A stretch of 64,000 nt of DNA from Photorhabdus akhurstii (lineage in GTDB: Bacteria; Pseudomonadota; Gammaproteobacteria; Enterobacterales; Enterobacteriaceae), in NCBI RefSeq assembly GCF_018448925.1, contig NZ_RCWE01000003.1, positions 248,001-312,000 of the forward strand, read 5' to 3'. Each line of letters starts with the position of its first letter. Position 1 is the stretch's first letter. The notes under the pieces are model-generated. The model searched no databases. It worked only from the letters and a program-made list of their open reading frames with translations, and was not told where the DNA came from. Below are positions 56,289 to 64,000 of this stretch, piece after piece. A program made the translations under genes and the position numbers.

Positions 56289-56776
56289 TGGTGAGTTTTA
56301 TGGATAACATCTTGAATTATTGTAGGGATAATTTCTCAACGCTCATAGTTTAGAGATGATAAAAAATAATTAAATATCTTTATATCTTATGGGGTTAATT
56401 ATTTTTCGTATATTTTAAGTGATAAATAATTCAACATATTTCAATTGAGAATATATTGAAATAATTAATTTTTCCTTGCGGGAATTATTTTAAATAATTT
56501 CCATATTGAAAAGTTTGTTCTAGAAAGTAAATTTCGATGATTGGTAATGTAACTAATGTTGCATGAGTTAAAAAATATTGACGGAGAATGGATTGTATGA
56601 TGACAGAATATTTATCATTGTAGGATTAGCAATAATACAATAATTAAGGCCGGATTCTGCCTGAATCTCGGCCTTTTTATTAATTACGATAATGGCACAA
56701 CTGGCCAGTTAATTTTTAGGGCTTTATCAAAATAATTATAAAATTTAAGATAGATAACAATTATTAGCGTTGAAAG
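56289..56776. other. Spacer with assembly-gene remnant
   Basis: The right part (56690-56730) reads leftward LKINWPVVPLS-stop, the end of a fibre-assembly gene; the hairpin at 56646-56675 follows it. The rest is the AT-rich promoter region of cassette 1 and is closely similar to 57524-57880, showing duplication. Confidence 0.6.
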
Positions 56777-57523
56777 TTAGTTATTAGATATCCCTACTAC
56801 AAATATGCGTACAGGAGGAAAGGTTGTATCGCGAGACTGCCAGTGTGATATTATTACTAGGTTTTCTTTATTGATTTTTAATATCTCAGCTCCTTCACCA
56901 TAGTTACCTCCACTGATATATCCTCCCATGCTGGAAAGTATAGCATGAGGTTCATAAGAGTATGCAATTGGATATGTGATAGTGAATGTTCCCTCGTTAC
57001 CTAAACTAGGAGCCTTTGCATATACAGATTGGAATAAGATATATTTTCTCTCTGAACCGATGAAAAATGGAATTTTAAAAGTCATGAAATTACCCCCTTG
57101 TGTAAACAGAGGAGTACCTGCTAATAATAATTCCAATAAACCGAGATTTTTCACAAACTCATTTTTATTAGGAATATCTGCCCCATTTTTTGTTTTTTCC
57201 AATGCGAAATCGGGAATTTTAGTTATAATTTTTTGTTCTAACGCTTTATTTAATTGTGCAGTTAGTTTGGCTATATTACCATCATCCAAAACATCACTGC
57301 CAGATTCTGTCGCGATAAAATCAGCTACAACAGAGGATATAGTTGACGACTGACGTAATGCTTTATTTAATACATGACGGGAAATTCTATCACTTTCTGG
57401 AAACCCAGTTTTTAAACTTTGCTCTCCTTCATATATTGTTTGGCTAACTACATTAGCGTTATTACCAATAGAAAACGCTTTAAAATCATTTTTTGGATTC
57501 ATATATATTTTCCTGAGGTTCAA
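56777..57523 (-). CDS. Tail-fibre cassette 2, different tip
   Basis: This is a 248-residue protein. The first 140 residues are nearly the same as cassette 1 (anchor, HVLNKALRQSSTISSVVADFIATESGSDVLDDG, NGADIPNKNEFVKNLGL). The tip is different: LFTQGGNFMTFKIPFFIGSE to RIFVVGISNN, beta-rich. Thus the cassettes share a base and differ in the receptor-binding end. Leftward. Confidence 0.78.
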   Translation of the reverse strand: MNLRKIYMNPKNDFKAFSIGNNANVVSQTIYEGEQSLKTGFPESDRISRHVLNKALRQSSTISSVVADFIATESGSDVLDDGNIAKLTAQLNKALEQKIITKIPDFALEKTKNGADIPNKNEFVKNLGLLELLLAGTPLFTQGGNFMTFKIPFFIGSERKYILFQSVYAKAPSLGNEGTFTITYPIAYSYEPHAILSSMGGYISGGNYGEGAEILKINKENLVIISHWQSRDTTFPPVRIFVVGISNN

Positions 57524-57919
57524 TGGTGAGTTTTATAGATAATATCTTAAATTATTGTGGAGATAATTTCTCAACGCTCATAGTGTAGAGATAAAGAGAA
57601 ATAATTAAATATCTTTATGGATTATAGGGTTAATTGTTTTTCGTATATTTTAAGTGATAAATAATTTAATATATTTCAATTGAAAACGCATCGGAATAAT
57701 TAAATTTTATTTTATGTAAATCATCTTAAATAATTTCCATATTGGAAGGTTTGTTATGGAAATTAAATCTCGATGATGGGTAATGTAACTAATATCGCAT
57801 GAGTTAACAAATATTGACGGGAAATGGATTGTATGATGACTGAATATTTACCATTGTAGTATTAGCAATAATAAAATAATTAAGACCGGATTCTGTTTGA
57901 ATCCCGGTCTTTTTGTTAA
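57524..57919. other. Spacer upstream of cassette 2
   Basis: This is an AT-rich sequence, duplicate of 56289-56690. It ends at right in a hairpin (57884-57915) that follows the intact assembly gene. Leftward promoter elements for cassette 2 must be here. Confidence 0.5.
57884..57915. terminator. Hairpin after assembly gene
   Basis: GACCGG...CCGGTC stem with flanking A/T runs, directly after the stop of the assembly gene at 57920. Member of a family of three similar hairpins. Confidence 0.6.
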
Positions 57920-58366
57920 TTACGATAATGGCTTAATTGGCCAGTCAATTTCTGGTGCGTTTGAAGTGTCAACCCGGTTAAGCATCACGCGGTATTTTTT
58001 CCATTCTTTGAGTAATAGCATCTCTTCGTCTGTTGCTATATCAAGTTCTACTGCATCAGAAAGTGGAGTTATTTTTTCATTTGCAAGAGATATAAATTGT
58101 GTTTTTTGGCTTTCCGCTATAAATATCAATTCCTCTTTTGTTGGTGGTGGGATATTTTCCCAGCAAGGAAGACCATCTTCACCAGAGGAAAGTATTTTTC
58201 CTATGGGTGGGATTCCTGAAAACTCATTGAATATATCATCAGTTACAGGTAAAGGGTCATTTGGCCATGAGCCAGCTTCAATATAATTCTGTTGTAATAA
58301 TAGTGGATAAAATGCTCTATTTAATGCACTGAATACATAGTTTTTATCGTTCATAAATTCTGCCAA
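57920..58366 (-). CDS. Tail-fibre assembly-like protein
   Basis: This is a 148-residue protein. The C-terminal WKKYRVMLNRVDTSNAPEIDWPIKPLS is the family ending; the N-terminal half (NDKNYVFSALNRAFYPLLLQQNYIEAGSWPND) is of another Tfa subtype than that at 23808. Located immediately after cassette 3, which it probably serves. Complete. Confidence 0.8.
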   Translation of the reverse strand: MAEFMNDKNYVFSALNRAFYPLLLQQNYIEAGSWPNDPLPVTDDIFNEFSGIPPIGKILSSGEDGLPCWENIPPPTKEELIFIAESQKTQFISLANEKITPLSDAVELDIATDEEMLLLKEWKKYRVMLNRVDTSNAPEIDWPIKPLS

Positions 58367-58407
58367 TTTTAATTAAATAATCATCATAATGAATTAATTG
58401 TTTTTAA

Positions 58408-59235
58408 TTAATATCCTATCGCCCTAAAATAGGTATAAACATCAAGTGCATAAGGGGTAGAACTTCTATAACATTTGAACTGACTTTGATTTAATACGGA
58501 TGCCCCGAATATTCCTGCTGATCCGGGGTCCCAATCATTGTGAGTTAACGTGATGCTAAAACATTTATTTGGGAATGGTATTGGAAAGTTATTAATATAT
58601 CCGCCATTAGGATTTCCACCGAGAGAAACTATTGCTATTCCCCACATTTCAATTAAACCTGAGGGTAATTTTTGCCAACCATTCTGAACCAAGTTTGAGG
58701 TGAAAAATGACATATCTGGAATTTGATTAACTCCGGTTCCCACTTCCCGTTTTGCCGCTTCATTTAAACCTAAGTTTTTCACAAACGCATTTTTATTTGG
58801 AATATCCGCGCCGTTTTGCGTTTTTTCTAGTCTTTTATTGGCGTTATCATTTACATCGGAAACAAGCTTCTGAGTTGCAGCCAGTGTATTGCTATTGCCA
58901 ACCACATTTGTAAGCTGAATAATACCTTTCTGTGTTAATGAGGCGTCGGGAATTTTTGTTGTAATTTTTTTTTCTAACGCTTTATTTAATTGTGTAGTGA
59001 GTTTGGCTATATTACCATCATCTAAGACATCACTGCCAGATTCTGTCGCAATAAAATCAGCGACAACAGAGGCTATTGTGGACGACTGGCGTAATGTTTT
59101 ATTTAATATATGAGAGGTAATATTTTCTGGAGGAAATCCAGTTTGTAAATTCGGACTTTTTTCGTATATTTCTTGACTGGCTACATTAGCATTATTGCTA
59201 GTAGAAAACGCTTTAAAATCATTCTTAGGACTCAT
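58408..59235 (-). CDS. Tail-fibre cassette 3, gp53-like tip
   Basis: This is a 275-residue protein. Anchor SPKNDFKAFSTSNNANVASQ; then HILNKTLRQSSTIASVVADF; an extra unit ASLTQKGIIQLTNVVGNSNTLAATQKLVSDVND (the phage fibre repeat); then NGADIPNKNAFVKNLGL; and tip WQKLPSGLIEMWGIAIV...YFRAIGY. It shares the tip type with cassettes 1 and 5. An assembly gene is directly downstream. Confidence 0.82.
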   Translation of the reverse strand: MSPKNDFKAFSTSNNANVASQEIYEKSPNLQTGFPPENITSHILNKTLRQSSTIASVVADFIATESGSDVLDDGNIAKLTTQLNKALEKKITTKIPDASLTQKGIIQLTNVVGNSNTLAATQKLVSDVNDNANKRLEKTQNGADIPNKNAFVKNLGLNEAAKREVGTGVNQIPDMSFFTSNLVQNGWQKLPSGLIEMWGIAIVSLGGNPNGGYINNFPIPFPNKCFSITLTHNDWDPGSAGIFGASVLNQSQFKCYRSSTPYALDVYTYFRAIGY

Positions 59236-59682
59236 ACATATATTCCTTAAGTAAATAATATTCTTTTATAATTAACATATTGAGTTATAGTACAGGTAAT
59301 TTATCGAGATTGATTTCAATTATAGTCTACGCCAAAAAGAGGATAATAAGATTACATTATTAATCAATCGATTGATTGTTTGTATGTGGCTGACGGTAAT
59401 AAATCGTTTAACGTCTTGTAATAGAAAGCATATTCAAAGTTTTTTTATTTTACATTTGTAAATTATTTTATCTTGTCTATTTTGTCAATTTTCAAACGGT
59501 TTTAACAAGTTTTATTAAAATAGATGGTGTCAGAATAGTGGTTACGAAAATAGTATTGTTTTGTCTGTTGATTGAATTATTATATTTTTTTTGTTTGTTA
59601 GATAAATATTTCTATCAAATAGAGGAATAAGTTTTTTGCTAAAAAATAAAATGGGAAAAGGGCTGCTATGCAGCCCATAATT
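59236..59682. other. Spacer with leftward terminator
   Basis: AT-rich, promoter region of cassette 3. It is very similar to 61836-62240, so the spacer was duplicated with the cassette (period about 2.6 kb). The right end is the terminator of cassette 4 (59651-59678). Confidence 0.5.
59651..59678 (-). terminator. Terminator of cassette 4
   Basis: GGGCTGC-TAT-GCAGCCC (59660-59676) followed on the minus strand by CTTTTCCCATTTT. A near-copy stands at 62240-62256. Confidence 0.85.
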
Positions 59683-60954
59683 TTAATCAGCAATATAAAT
59701 TTCTGTAATATCAGGACAATCCTCTTGGTTTACTATAGATAACCTCAGCCCTGCATCTGACGAATGCACAACGAGCCATCCTTTTGAACCATACCCTGTA
59801 CCAACCAAAATATTATCGATCGGAGGCATTTGTAAAGGTAAAAATATACCTTGGCTAACAGTACGTAAATATATACATCGTCCTCGTATATCCTGACTCA
59901 GTGATATGCTACTTCCTTTGTCTCCACCGGCTCCTATTTTCCGCCACCACTGATTAGGGCCTTTCTTTTGATATCGCTCGTCAACTTCCGCACGTGAAAA
60001 CGCCCCCACATCTCCGGCTACCAGATTGATGTCTTCAGTTAGCGCTTTGCCGTTAATTCTCCTGCTATTAGGAACCGCGTTTCTTGCCAATGTTACGGTG
60101 TCTGATAAACCAAGTTCATTTACGGTAGGTTTGTTTTTTGTTGTATAAATATTAGTCCAATCTTCTTCAAATCCATAATTATCGCGCGCCGAGCGATAAG
60201 CAATCCCCCCGTTTTTGTAATGCACTTTCAACTGAAAAGCCGGACAACTCCCAACTCCATTATAGAAGTGAACAACATGATCACTAAATTTCGAATTCAG
60301 TAAGTCATATGACCCTGAATCTACGTTCCACGGGACCTGGTTATCAACAGAATATTTTCCTGTTAATCCAAGCCTAAATGCCCCTACATCACCAGCCCCT
60401 AAATTGATATCTCCAGTCAACACCTTACCATTAATTTTCCTGCTATTCGGTACAGCGTTTTTCGCCAAATTGACGGTTTCCAACAAATCGAGATTTTTCA
60501 CAAACTCGTTTTTATTGGGAATATCTGCCCCATTTTGGTTTTTGGCTAATTTATTGTTAGCATTATCATTTACATCAGAAACAAGCTTCTGAGTTGCAGC
60601 GAGTGAATTACTATTACCAACCACATCGGTAAGCTGAACAATACCTTTTTGAGTTAATGAGGCATCGGGAACCTTTGGTGCCATTTTCTGTTCCAGAGCA
60701 TTATTTAATTGAGCGTTGAGTTTCTCTATATTTCCGTCATCCAGAACATCATTGCCAGATTGTGTCGCGATAAAATTAGCGACTACAGAGGATATCGTGG
60801 ATGATTGACGTAATGCTTTATTTAATATATGGGTGGTAATACCATCGGGTTCAAACCCAGTCTTCAAATTTTGACTCTCTTCATATTTTTCTTGGCTTGC
60901 TACATTGGCGTTATGACTAATAGAGAAAGCCTTAAAATCATTTTTAGGACTCAT
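59683..60954 (-). CDS. Tail-fibre cassette 4, long form with repeated modules
   Basis: This is a 423-residue protein. Anchor SPKNDFKAFSISHNANVASQ; HILNKALRQSSTISSVVANF; fibre repeat ASLTQKGIVQLTDVVGNSNSLAATQKLV; NGADIPNKNEFVKNLDL; then NAVPNSRKINGKVLTGDINLGAGDVGAF, a knob-like domain with HVVHFYNGVGSCPAFQLKV and ending WTNIYTTKNKPT; a second AVPNSRRINGKALTEDINL unit; and a tip ending EIYIAD. The duplicated AVPNSR.INGK units are the same as those in the fibre at 22000. No assembly gene follows. Confidence 0.82.
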   Translation of the reverse strand: MSPKNDFKAFSISHNANVASQEKYEESQNLKTGFEPDGITTHILNKALRQSSTISSVVANFIATQSGNDVLDDGNIEKLNAQLNNALEQKMAPKVPDASLTQKGIVQLTDVVGNSNSLAATQKLVSDVNDNANNKLAKNQNGADIPNKNEFVKNLDLLETVNLAKNAVPNSRKINGKVLTGDINLGAGDVGAFRLGLTGKYSVDNQVPWNVDSGSYDLLNSKFSDHVVHFYNGVGSCPAFQLKVHYKNGGIAYRSARDNYGFEEDWTNIYTTKNKPTVNELGLSDTVTLARNAVPNSRRINGKALTEDINLVAGDVGAFSRAEVDERYQKKGPNQWWRKIGAGGDKGSSISLSQDIRGRCIYLRTVSQGIFLPLQMPPIDNILVGTGYGSKGWLVVHSSDAGLRLSIVNQEDCPDITEIYIAD

Positions 60955-61109
60955 AGTATACTCCTTAAATTAAGTAATAAACTTTATAGATAATATATTG
61001 AATTATTGTAAAAGTGATTCCTTATTTAATGCGCTGAATGCATGGTTTTATCGGTCATGATTTTTTGCCATATTAATTAAATGATCATGGCAAGTTGATT
61101 TTTATTAAA

Positions 61110-61835
61110 TTAATATCCTATCGCCCTAAAATACGCGCCAACAGGCGTAGGATGATTAGTAGGGCTTCTATAACATCGGAATTGACTCCGATCTACTACG
61201 TGTACTGAACATATTCCAGAATCTTGAGGATTATAACCACCGTTAGCTAACACAATATTTAAACATGCGTTCGGAAATGGTATTGGGAAATTATTTAAAT
61301 ACCCGGCCTCCATAGAACCATAGCCGTGAACTAGTACAAACCCCCACATTTCAATTAAACCCGAAGGTAATTTTTGCCAGCCGGTAGAACTTAGATTTGC
61401 GTTGAAAAACGACATATCTGGCACCTGATTAACGCCAGTTCCTATTTCCCGTTTTGCAGCTTCATGTAAACCTAAGTTTTTCATAAATGCATTTTTATTA
61501 GGAATATCTGCGCCATTTTTTGCTTTCTCTAAGGCGGAGCTGGAAATTTTAGTGATAATTTTTTGTTCTAACGCTCTATTTAATTGTGTGATGAGTTTAA
61601 CAATATCTCCATCATCCAGAACATCATCGCCAGATTGTGTCGCGATAAAATCAGCCACGGCTGAGGCTATTGTTGATGATTGACGTAATGCTTTATTTAA
61701 CACATGAGTAGTAATATCTTCTGGTGGAAACCCGGTTTGTAAATTCTGACTTTTTTCATATTCTTGTTGACTCACTATGTTGGCATTATTATTAATAGAA
61801 AAAGCTTTAAAATCATTCTTGGGACTCATATACAC
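61110..61835 (-). CDS. Tail-fibre cassette 5, gp53-like tip
   Basis: This is a 241-residue protein. Anchor SPKNDFKAFSINNNANIVSQ; HVLNKALRQSSTIASAVADF; NGADIPNKNAFMKNLGL; and tip WQKLPSGLIEMWGFVLV...YFRAIGY, the same class as cassettes 1 and 3 but with different loops. No assembly gene follows (155-bp gap to cassette 4). Intact frame. Confidence 0.8.
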   Translation of the reverse strand: MYMSPKNDFKAFSINNNANIVSQQEYEKSQNLQTGFPPEDITTHVLNKALRQSSTIASAVADFIATQSGDDVLDDGDIVKLITQLNRALEQKIITKISSSALEKAKNGADIPNKNAFMKNLGLHEAAKREIGTGVNQVPDMSFFNANLSSTGWQKLPSGLIEMWGFVLVHGYGSMEAGYLNNFPIPFPNACLNIVLANGGYNPQDSGICSVHVVDRSQFRCYRSPTNHPTPVGAYFRAIGY

Positions 61836-62230
61836 TTTCCTTAAATAAAATAATGTTCTGTTATAATTAGCATGTTGAGTTATAGTATAGGTAATTTTTT
61901 GAGATTGATTTCAATTATAGTCTACTCCAAAAAGAGGATAATAAGATTATATTATAACTTAAGCGATTGATTATTTATGTATGACTGATGACAATAAATT
62001 GTTTAACATATTGTAATCGAAAGCATATTCAAGATGTTTATGTTTTATACCTGAAGATTATTTTATCTTATTTCTTCCGGTGATTTTAATAATGGTTTTC
62101 ACAAGTTTTATTAAAATACAGGGTGTAAAAATAGCAGCTACGAAAGTATTATTATTTTATCTATTGGTTAGGTTATTATATTTTTCTATGTTTTTTCCAT
62201 AGATATAGATGTTATCTCCTGAAAAATAAA

Positions 62231-62258
62231 ATAAAAAAAGGGCTGCCATGCAGCCCAT
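62231..62258 (-). terminator. Leftward terminator
   Basis: GGGCTGC-CAT-GCAGCCC (62240-62256) followed on the minus strand by a T-run (complement of 62233-62239). Confidence 0.85.
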
Positions 62259-62343
62259 AATTCTAATTATAAATCATATTTGACCGGATTGAGACGCCAA
62301 AAGCATAGGAAATCGACCGGTCAAAATAGTCATTATTATTACT

Positions 62344-62380
62344 GAAAAAAAGATTGGGGATAGAATAATGCCCAGTCTTG
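62344..62380 (-). terminator. Terminator of assembly gene
   Basis: GACTGGG / CCCCAATC stem across about 14 nt, with T-run on the minus strand (complement of 62345-62351). Directly after the assembly gene stop. Confidence 0.75.
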
Positions 62381-62389
62381 ATAATTGTA

Positions 62390-62989
62390 TTATTCTGGTA
62401 TTTGTGGCCACTCAATATCTGAAACCATTGAGGTATCAACACGGCTCAGTAATACCACATACTTCTTCCAGGCAAGTAATAATGCCTTCTCTGCGTCTGA
62501 GGCCATCTCAGTCTCAATAGCATATTGTAATAAAATGATAGCTTCATTAGCTTGTTGGCGAAGAATGACACGTTGTTGTTCTGCTTGTTTCATCTGATTG
62601 GCTTTTTGAGCTTCAATATCTGTTGCCCATTTTTCGCCATCCCACTTATCAAAATCGGTGCTTGGTTGTTTGAATGTCAGTGTTTTTGGTAATTCACCCG
62701 GTTCAATGATTTCCTTTTGTTCCCCTGTTTGGGTGTTGTAAGCTATTTTCCCTCGATAATCTGGCACCATTTGCCAGCCGGTTAAATCAGGTAAACGACA
62801 GGCGATATATCCCTCTTGGGTTTCAGGTGGCGCGTCTGTGCAAGAGTTGGCGGGAAGGCCGATACCAACGGGAAGATACTCATCAGAACTGTTTAAATAT
62901 TCCAGCGTAATCGCATCGTAATTAAATACAACGATACTTCCGGCACTGATGGCAATATTATTTTTATCCAGTACAGCCTTATTCATCAT
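62390..62989 (-). CDS. Tail-fibre assembly protein
   Basis: This is a 199-residue protein like that at 23808: VVFNYDAITLEYLNSSDEYLPVGIGLPANS, WQMVPDYRGKIAYNTQTGEQ, FDKWDGEKWATD, and the ending WKKYVVLLSRVDTSMVSDIEWPQIPE. Its start overlaps the end of the collar-domain gene by 4 bp, so the pair is coupled. Confidence 0.87.
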   Translation of the reverse strand: MMNKAVLDKNNIAISAGSIVVFNYDAITLEYLNSSDEYLPVGIGLPANSCTDAPPETQEGYIACRLPDLTGWQMVPDYRGKIAYNTQTGEQKEIIEPGELPKTLTFKQPSTDFDKWDGEKWATDIEAQKANQMKQAEQQRVILRQQANEAIILLQYAIETEMASDAEKALLLAWKKYVVLLSRVDTSMVSDIEWPQIPE

Positions 62990-63486
62990 GCAATCCTCAC
63001 AATGTAATTAAATGCCACGTTTCGTGGACGTGTTTCTATTCCCGTTGAAGCGGCAATCGCATTATCCATATAACCGTAACCACCAGATCCCATTCCGATA
63101 GCGATGCCTATTCCACGAGGATCAATGCCGTAGTTAACGTTCTGGTAGATACTATTGAGAATACGGCCTGCTGCACCCACTCCGTCGGTTCCACCATTTG
63201 AGTTGGACCACATCCGAACAACCCTGTGACTATGTGGAGCAATATCTGCTAGTTGCCAGGATAATAGATATCGACCAATATCCACTCCACGCCCATCATC
63301 CCAGCCCCGGATAAATTCACCCCGTAAATCGGGTAATCTACCGGTAGGATAAGCTTGCGCTAATTTTGGATATAAAGTTTGATCAAAGATTGCTCCATTG
63401 CATTTCACCCACCCACTTGGTGGTATGTCAGTCGGCCAAGGAAGTGGTATTCCTACCGGGATTTCGTCAAGTACCAACGTGCTCAT
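62986..63486 (-). CDS. Tail-collar domain protein, fibre tip without base
   Basis: This is a 166-residue protein that is essentially a tail-collar domain: GIPLPWPTDIPPSGWVKCNGAIFDQTLYPKLAQAYPTGRLPDLRGEFIRGWDDGRG, then a glycine-rich segment and GIETRPRNVAFNYIVRIA. It lacks the anchor and shaft found in complete fibres, so it is either a separated tip or a truncated fibre. The ATG at 63486 may be used; the assembly gene follows with overlap. Confidence 0.75.
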   Translation of the reverse strand: MSTLVLDEIPVGIPLPWPTDIPPSGWVKCNGAIFDQTLYPKLAQAYPTGRLPDLRGEFIRGWDDGRGVDIGRYLLSWQLADIAPHSHRVVRMWSNSNGGTDGVGAAGRILNSIYQNVNYGIDPRGIGIAIGMGSGGYGYMDNAIAASTGIETRPRNVAFNYIVRIA

Positions 63487-64000
63487 TATGCTGCCCTCAT
63501 CATATAGTTAAACGCTAGGTTATGTGGCTTTGATGCCCCTATATCGGTCATCCGCCACTAAGATAAACTTCCGCTAATTTTGGATATAAAGTTTTGTCGA
63601 AGATCGCTCCATTATATTTCACTCACCATTCTGTGGTATGCCAGTAGACTAAGGCGGTGATACACCTACCGGAATTAACTTTTCCAATAAGCTTCGGTTT
63701 TTCACAAGTACATTTTTATTAGGAATATCTGCAATATTTTTTGATTTTTCCAATGCGTAATTGGGAATTTTAGTTATGATTTTTTGTTTTAACTCTCTAT
63801 TTAATTGAGTGTTGAGTTTAGTGATATCGCCATTATCGAGAACACGATCACCAGATTGTGTCGTGATGAAATTAGCCAAAACAGAGACTATTGTTGACGA
63901 TCGACGTAATAGCTTATTTAATAAATAAGTGGGGACATTATCTGGTAGAAACCCGGAATACAAACTCAGGATTTTTTCGTATTTTTCTTGATTTACTACA
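63487..64000 (-). pseudogene. Decayed tail-fibre gene (anchor plus broken collar), runs off window
   Basis: An open frame from the right (63963-63649) carries the shaft parts YLLNKLLRRSSTIVSVLANFITTQSGDRVLDNGD and ADIPNKNVLVKN, and the opening KEKYEKILS...-like anchor lies further right. After its stop the sequence 63550-63660 still resembles the collar coding part of the gene at 62986 (ANFGYKVL, FDKTL-like, with stops). So this was a complete fibre gene that has degenerated; its remaining base may be translated. It continues past base 64000. Confidence 0.65.

Larger units (their letters stand above)
61836..62389. other. Spacer with two terminators and a fibre remnant
   Basis: 61836-62240 duplicates 59236-59650. 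The piece 62258-62330 reads leftward as ...FLCFWRLNPVKYDL-stop, the likely last residues of a lost fibre gene, placed before the terminator at 62231-62258. A second terminator (62344-62380) serves the assembly gene. Confidence 0.5.

Noticed and set aside
55545-64000. CRISPR-like or invertible (Hin/Gin-type) arrangement in the fibre array
   Set aside because: The repeated units are coding anchors of hundreds of bases all in the same orientation; no short spaced repeats, no inverted crossover sites and no invertase gene are in the region.

Overview
This window looks like a gammaproteobacterial chromosome of the Photorhabdus/Xenorhabdus type. The core gene order is enterobacterial: ssrA-smpB-ratAB-bamE-recN-nadK-grpE, then ung, then srmB-trmN-nadB-rpoE-rseABC-lepA-lepB-rnc-era-recO-pdxJ-acpS-yfhL. 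There is an ERIC element, base composition is moderately AT-rich, and phage tail-fibre cassettes are abundant. The genus is inferred from style and gene content; no database was searched.

Region 1 (1-5000) is a mobile island edge. It holds the 3' end of a tail-fibre assembly gene, a SymE-like toxin, a small HTH protein, and a leftward block resembling the CP4-57/CP4-44 islands of E. coli: a YfjP/YeeP-type GTPase, a YfjR-type WYL regulator, a small exported protein, and a CbtA-like toxin domain joined to DUF4942.

Region 2 (5001-16170) is a rightward defence island. First comes a three-gene SMC/ABC-three-component operon of the Lamassu/DdmABC type, with a Cap4-like nuclease effector, a small middle subunit and an SMC ATPase with a CPLCG hook. 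Next is an unassigned gene with a zinc-finger-like segment. Last is a complete qatABCD operon of KAP ATPase, QatB, QueC-like and TatD-like proteins. Remnants follow (16.2-18.5 kb): a frameshifted inovirus-Gp2-like gene, a resolvase-like protein and an unknown protein.

Region 3 (18.6-29.4 kb) is a decaying P2-like prophage or tailocin remnant ending at ssrA. It contains the tape-measure C-terminus, DUF2590, baseplate J, tail protein I, tail fibre, fibre assembly and a spike-like protein. Several genes are broken by amber codons or frameshifts. Immediately downstream is what reads as an intact type I toxin-antitoxin locus. It has a predicted ~115-nt small RNA (about 27385-27504) lying in tandem upstream of a ~335-nt mRNA that encodes a 27-residue TisB/ZorO-like membrane peptide. 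The two RNAs can form 20 pairs over 23 positions, and the toxin Shine-Dalgarno lies inside a hairpin. I consider this the most interesting item in the window.

Region 4 (29.4-55.2 kb) is chromosomal core. Recognisable regulation includes LexA boxes at recN, a sigma-32 promoter at grpE, a sigma-E promoter and coupled leader ORF at rpoE, and a leader hairpin before rnc. It is interrupted by a lipase/ankyrin pair (36.6-38.2 kb), an MFS transporter with a membrane protein (39.3-41.1 kb) and an IS30-like remnant.

Region 5 (55.5-64 kb) is a leftward array of phage tail-fibre cassettes. They share an N-terminus and a central module but differ at the C-terminus, and they come with assembly genes, decayed remnants and duplicated spacers. 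The central module is also present in the region 3 tail fibre.
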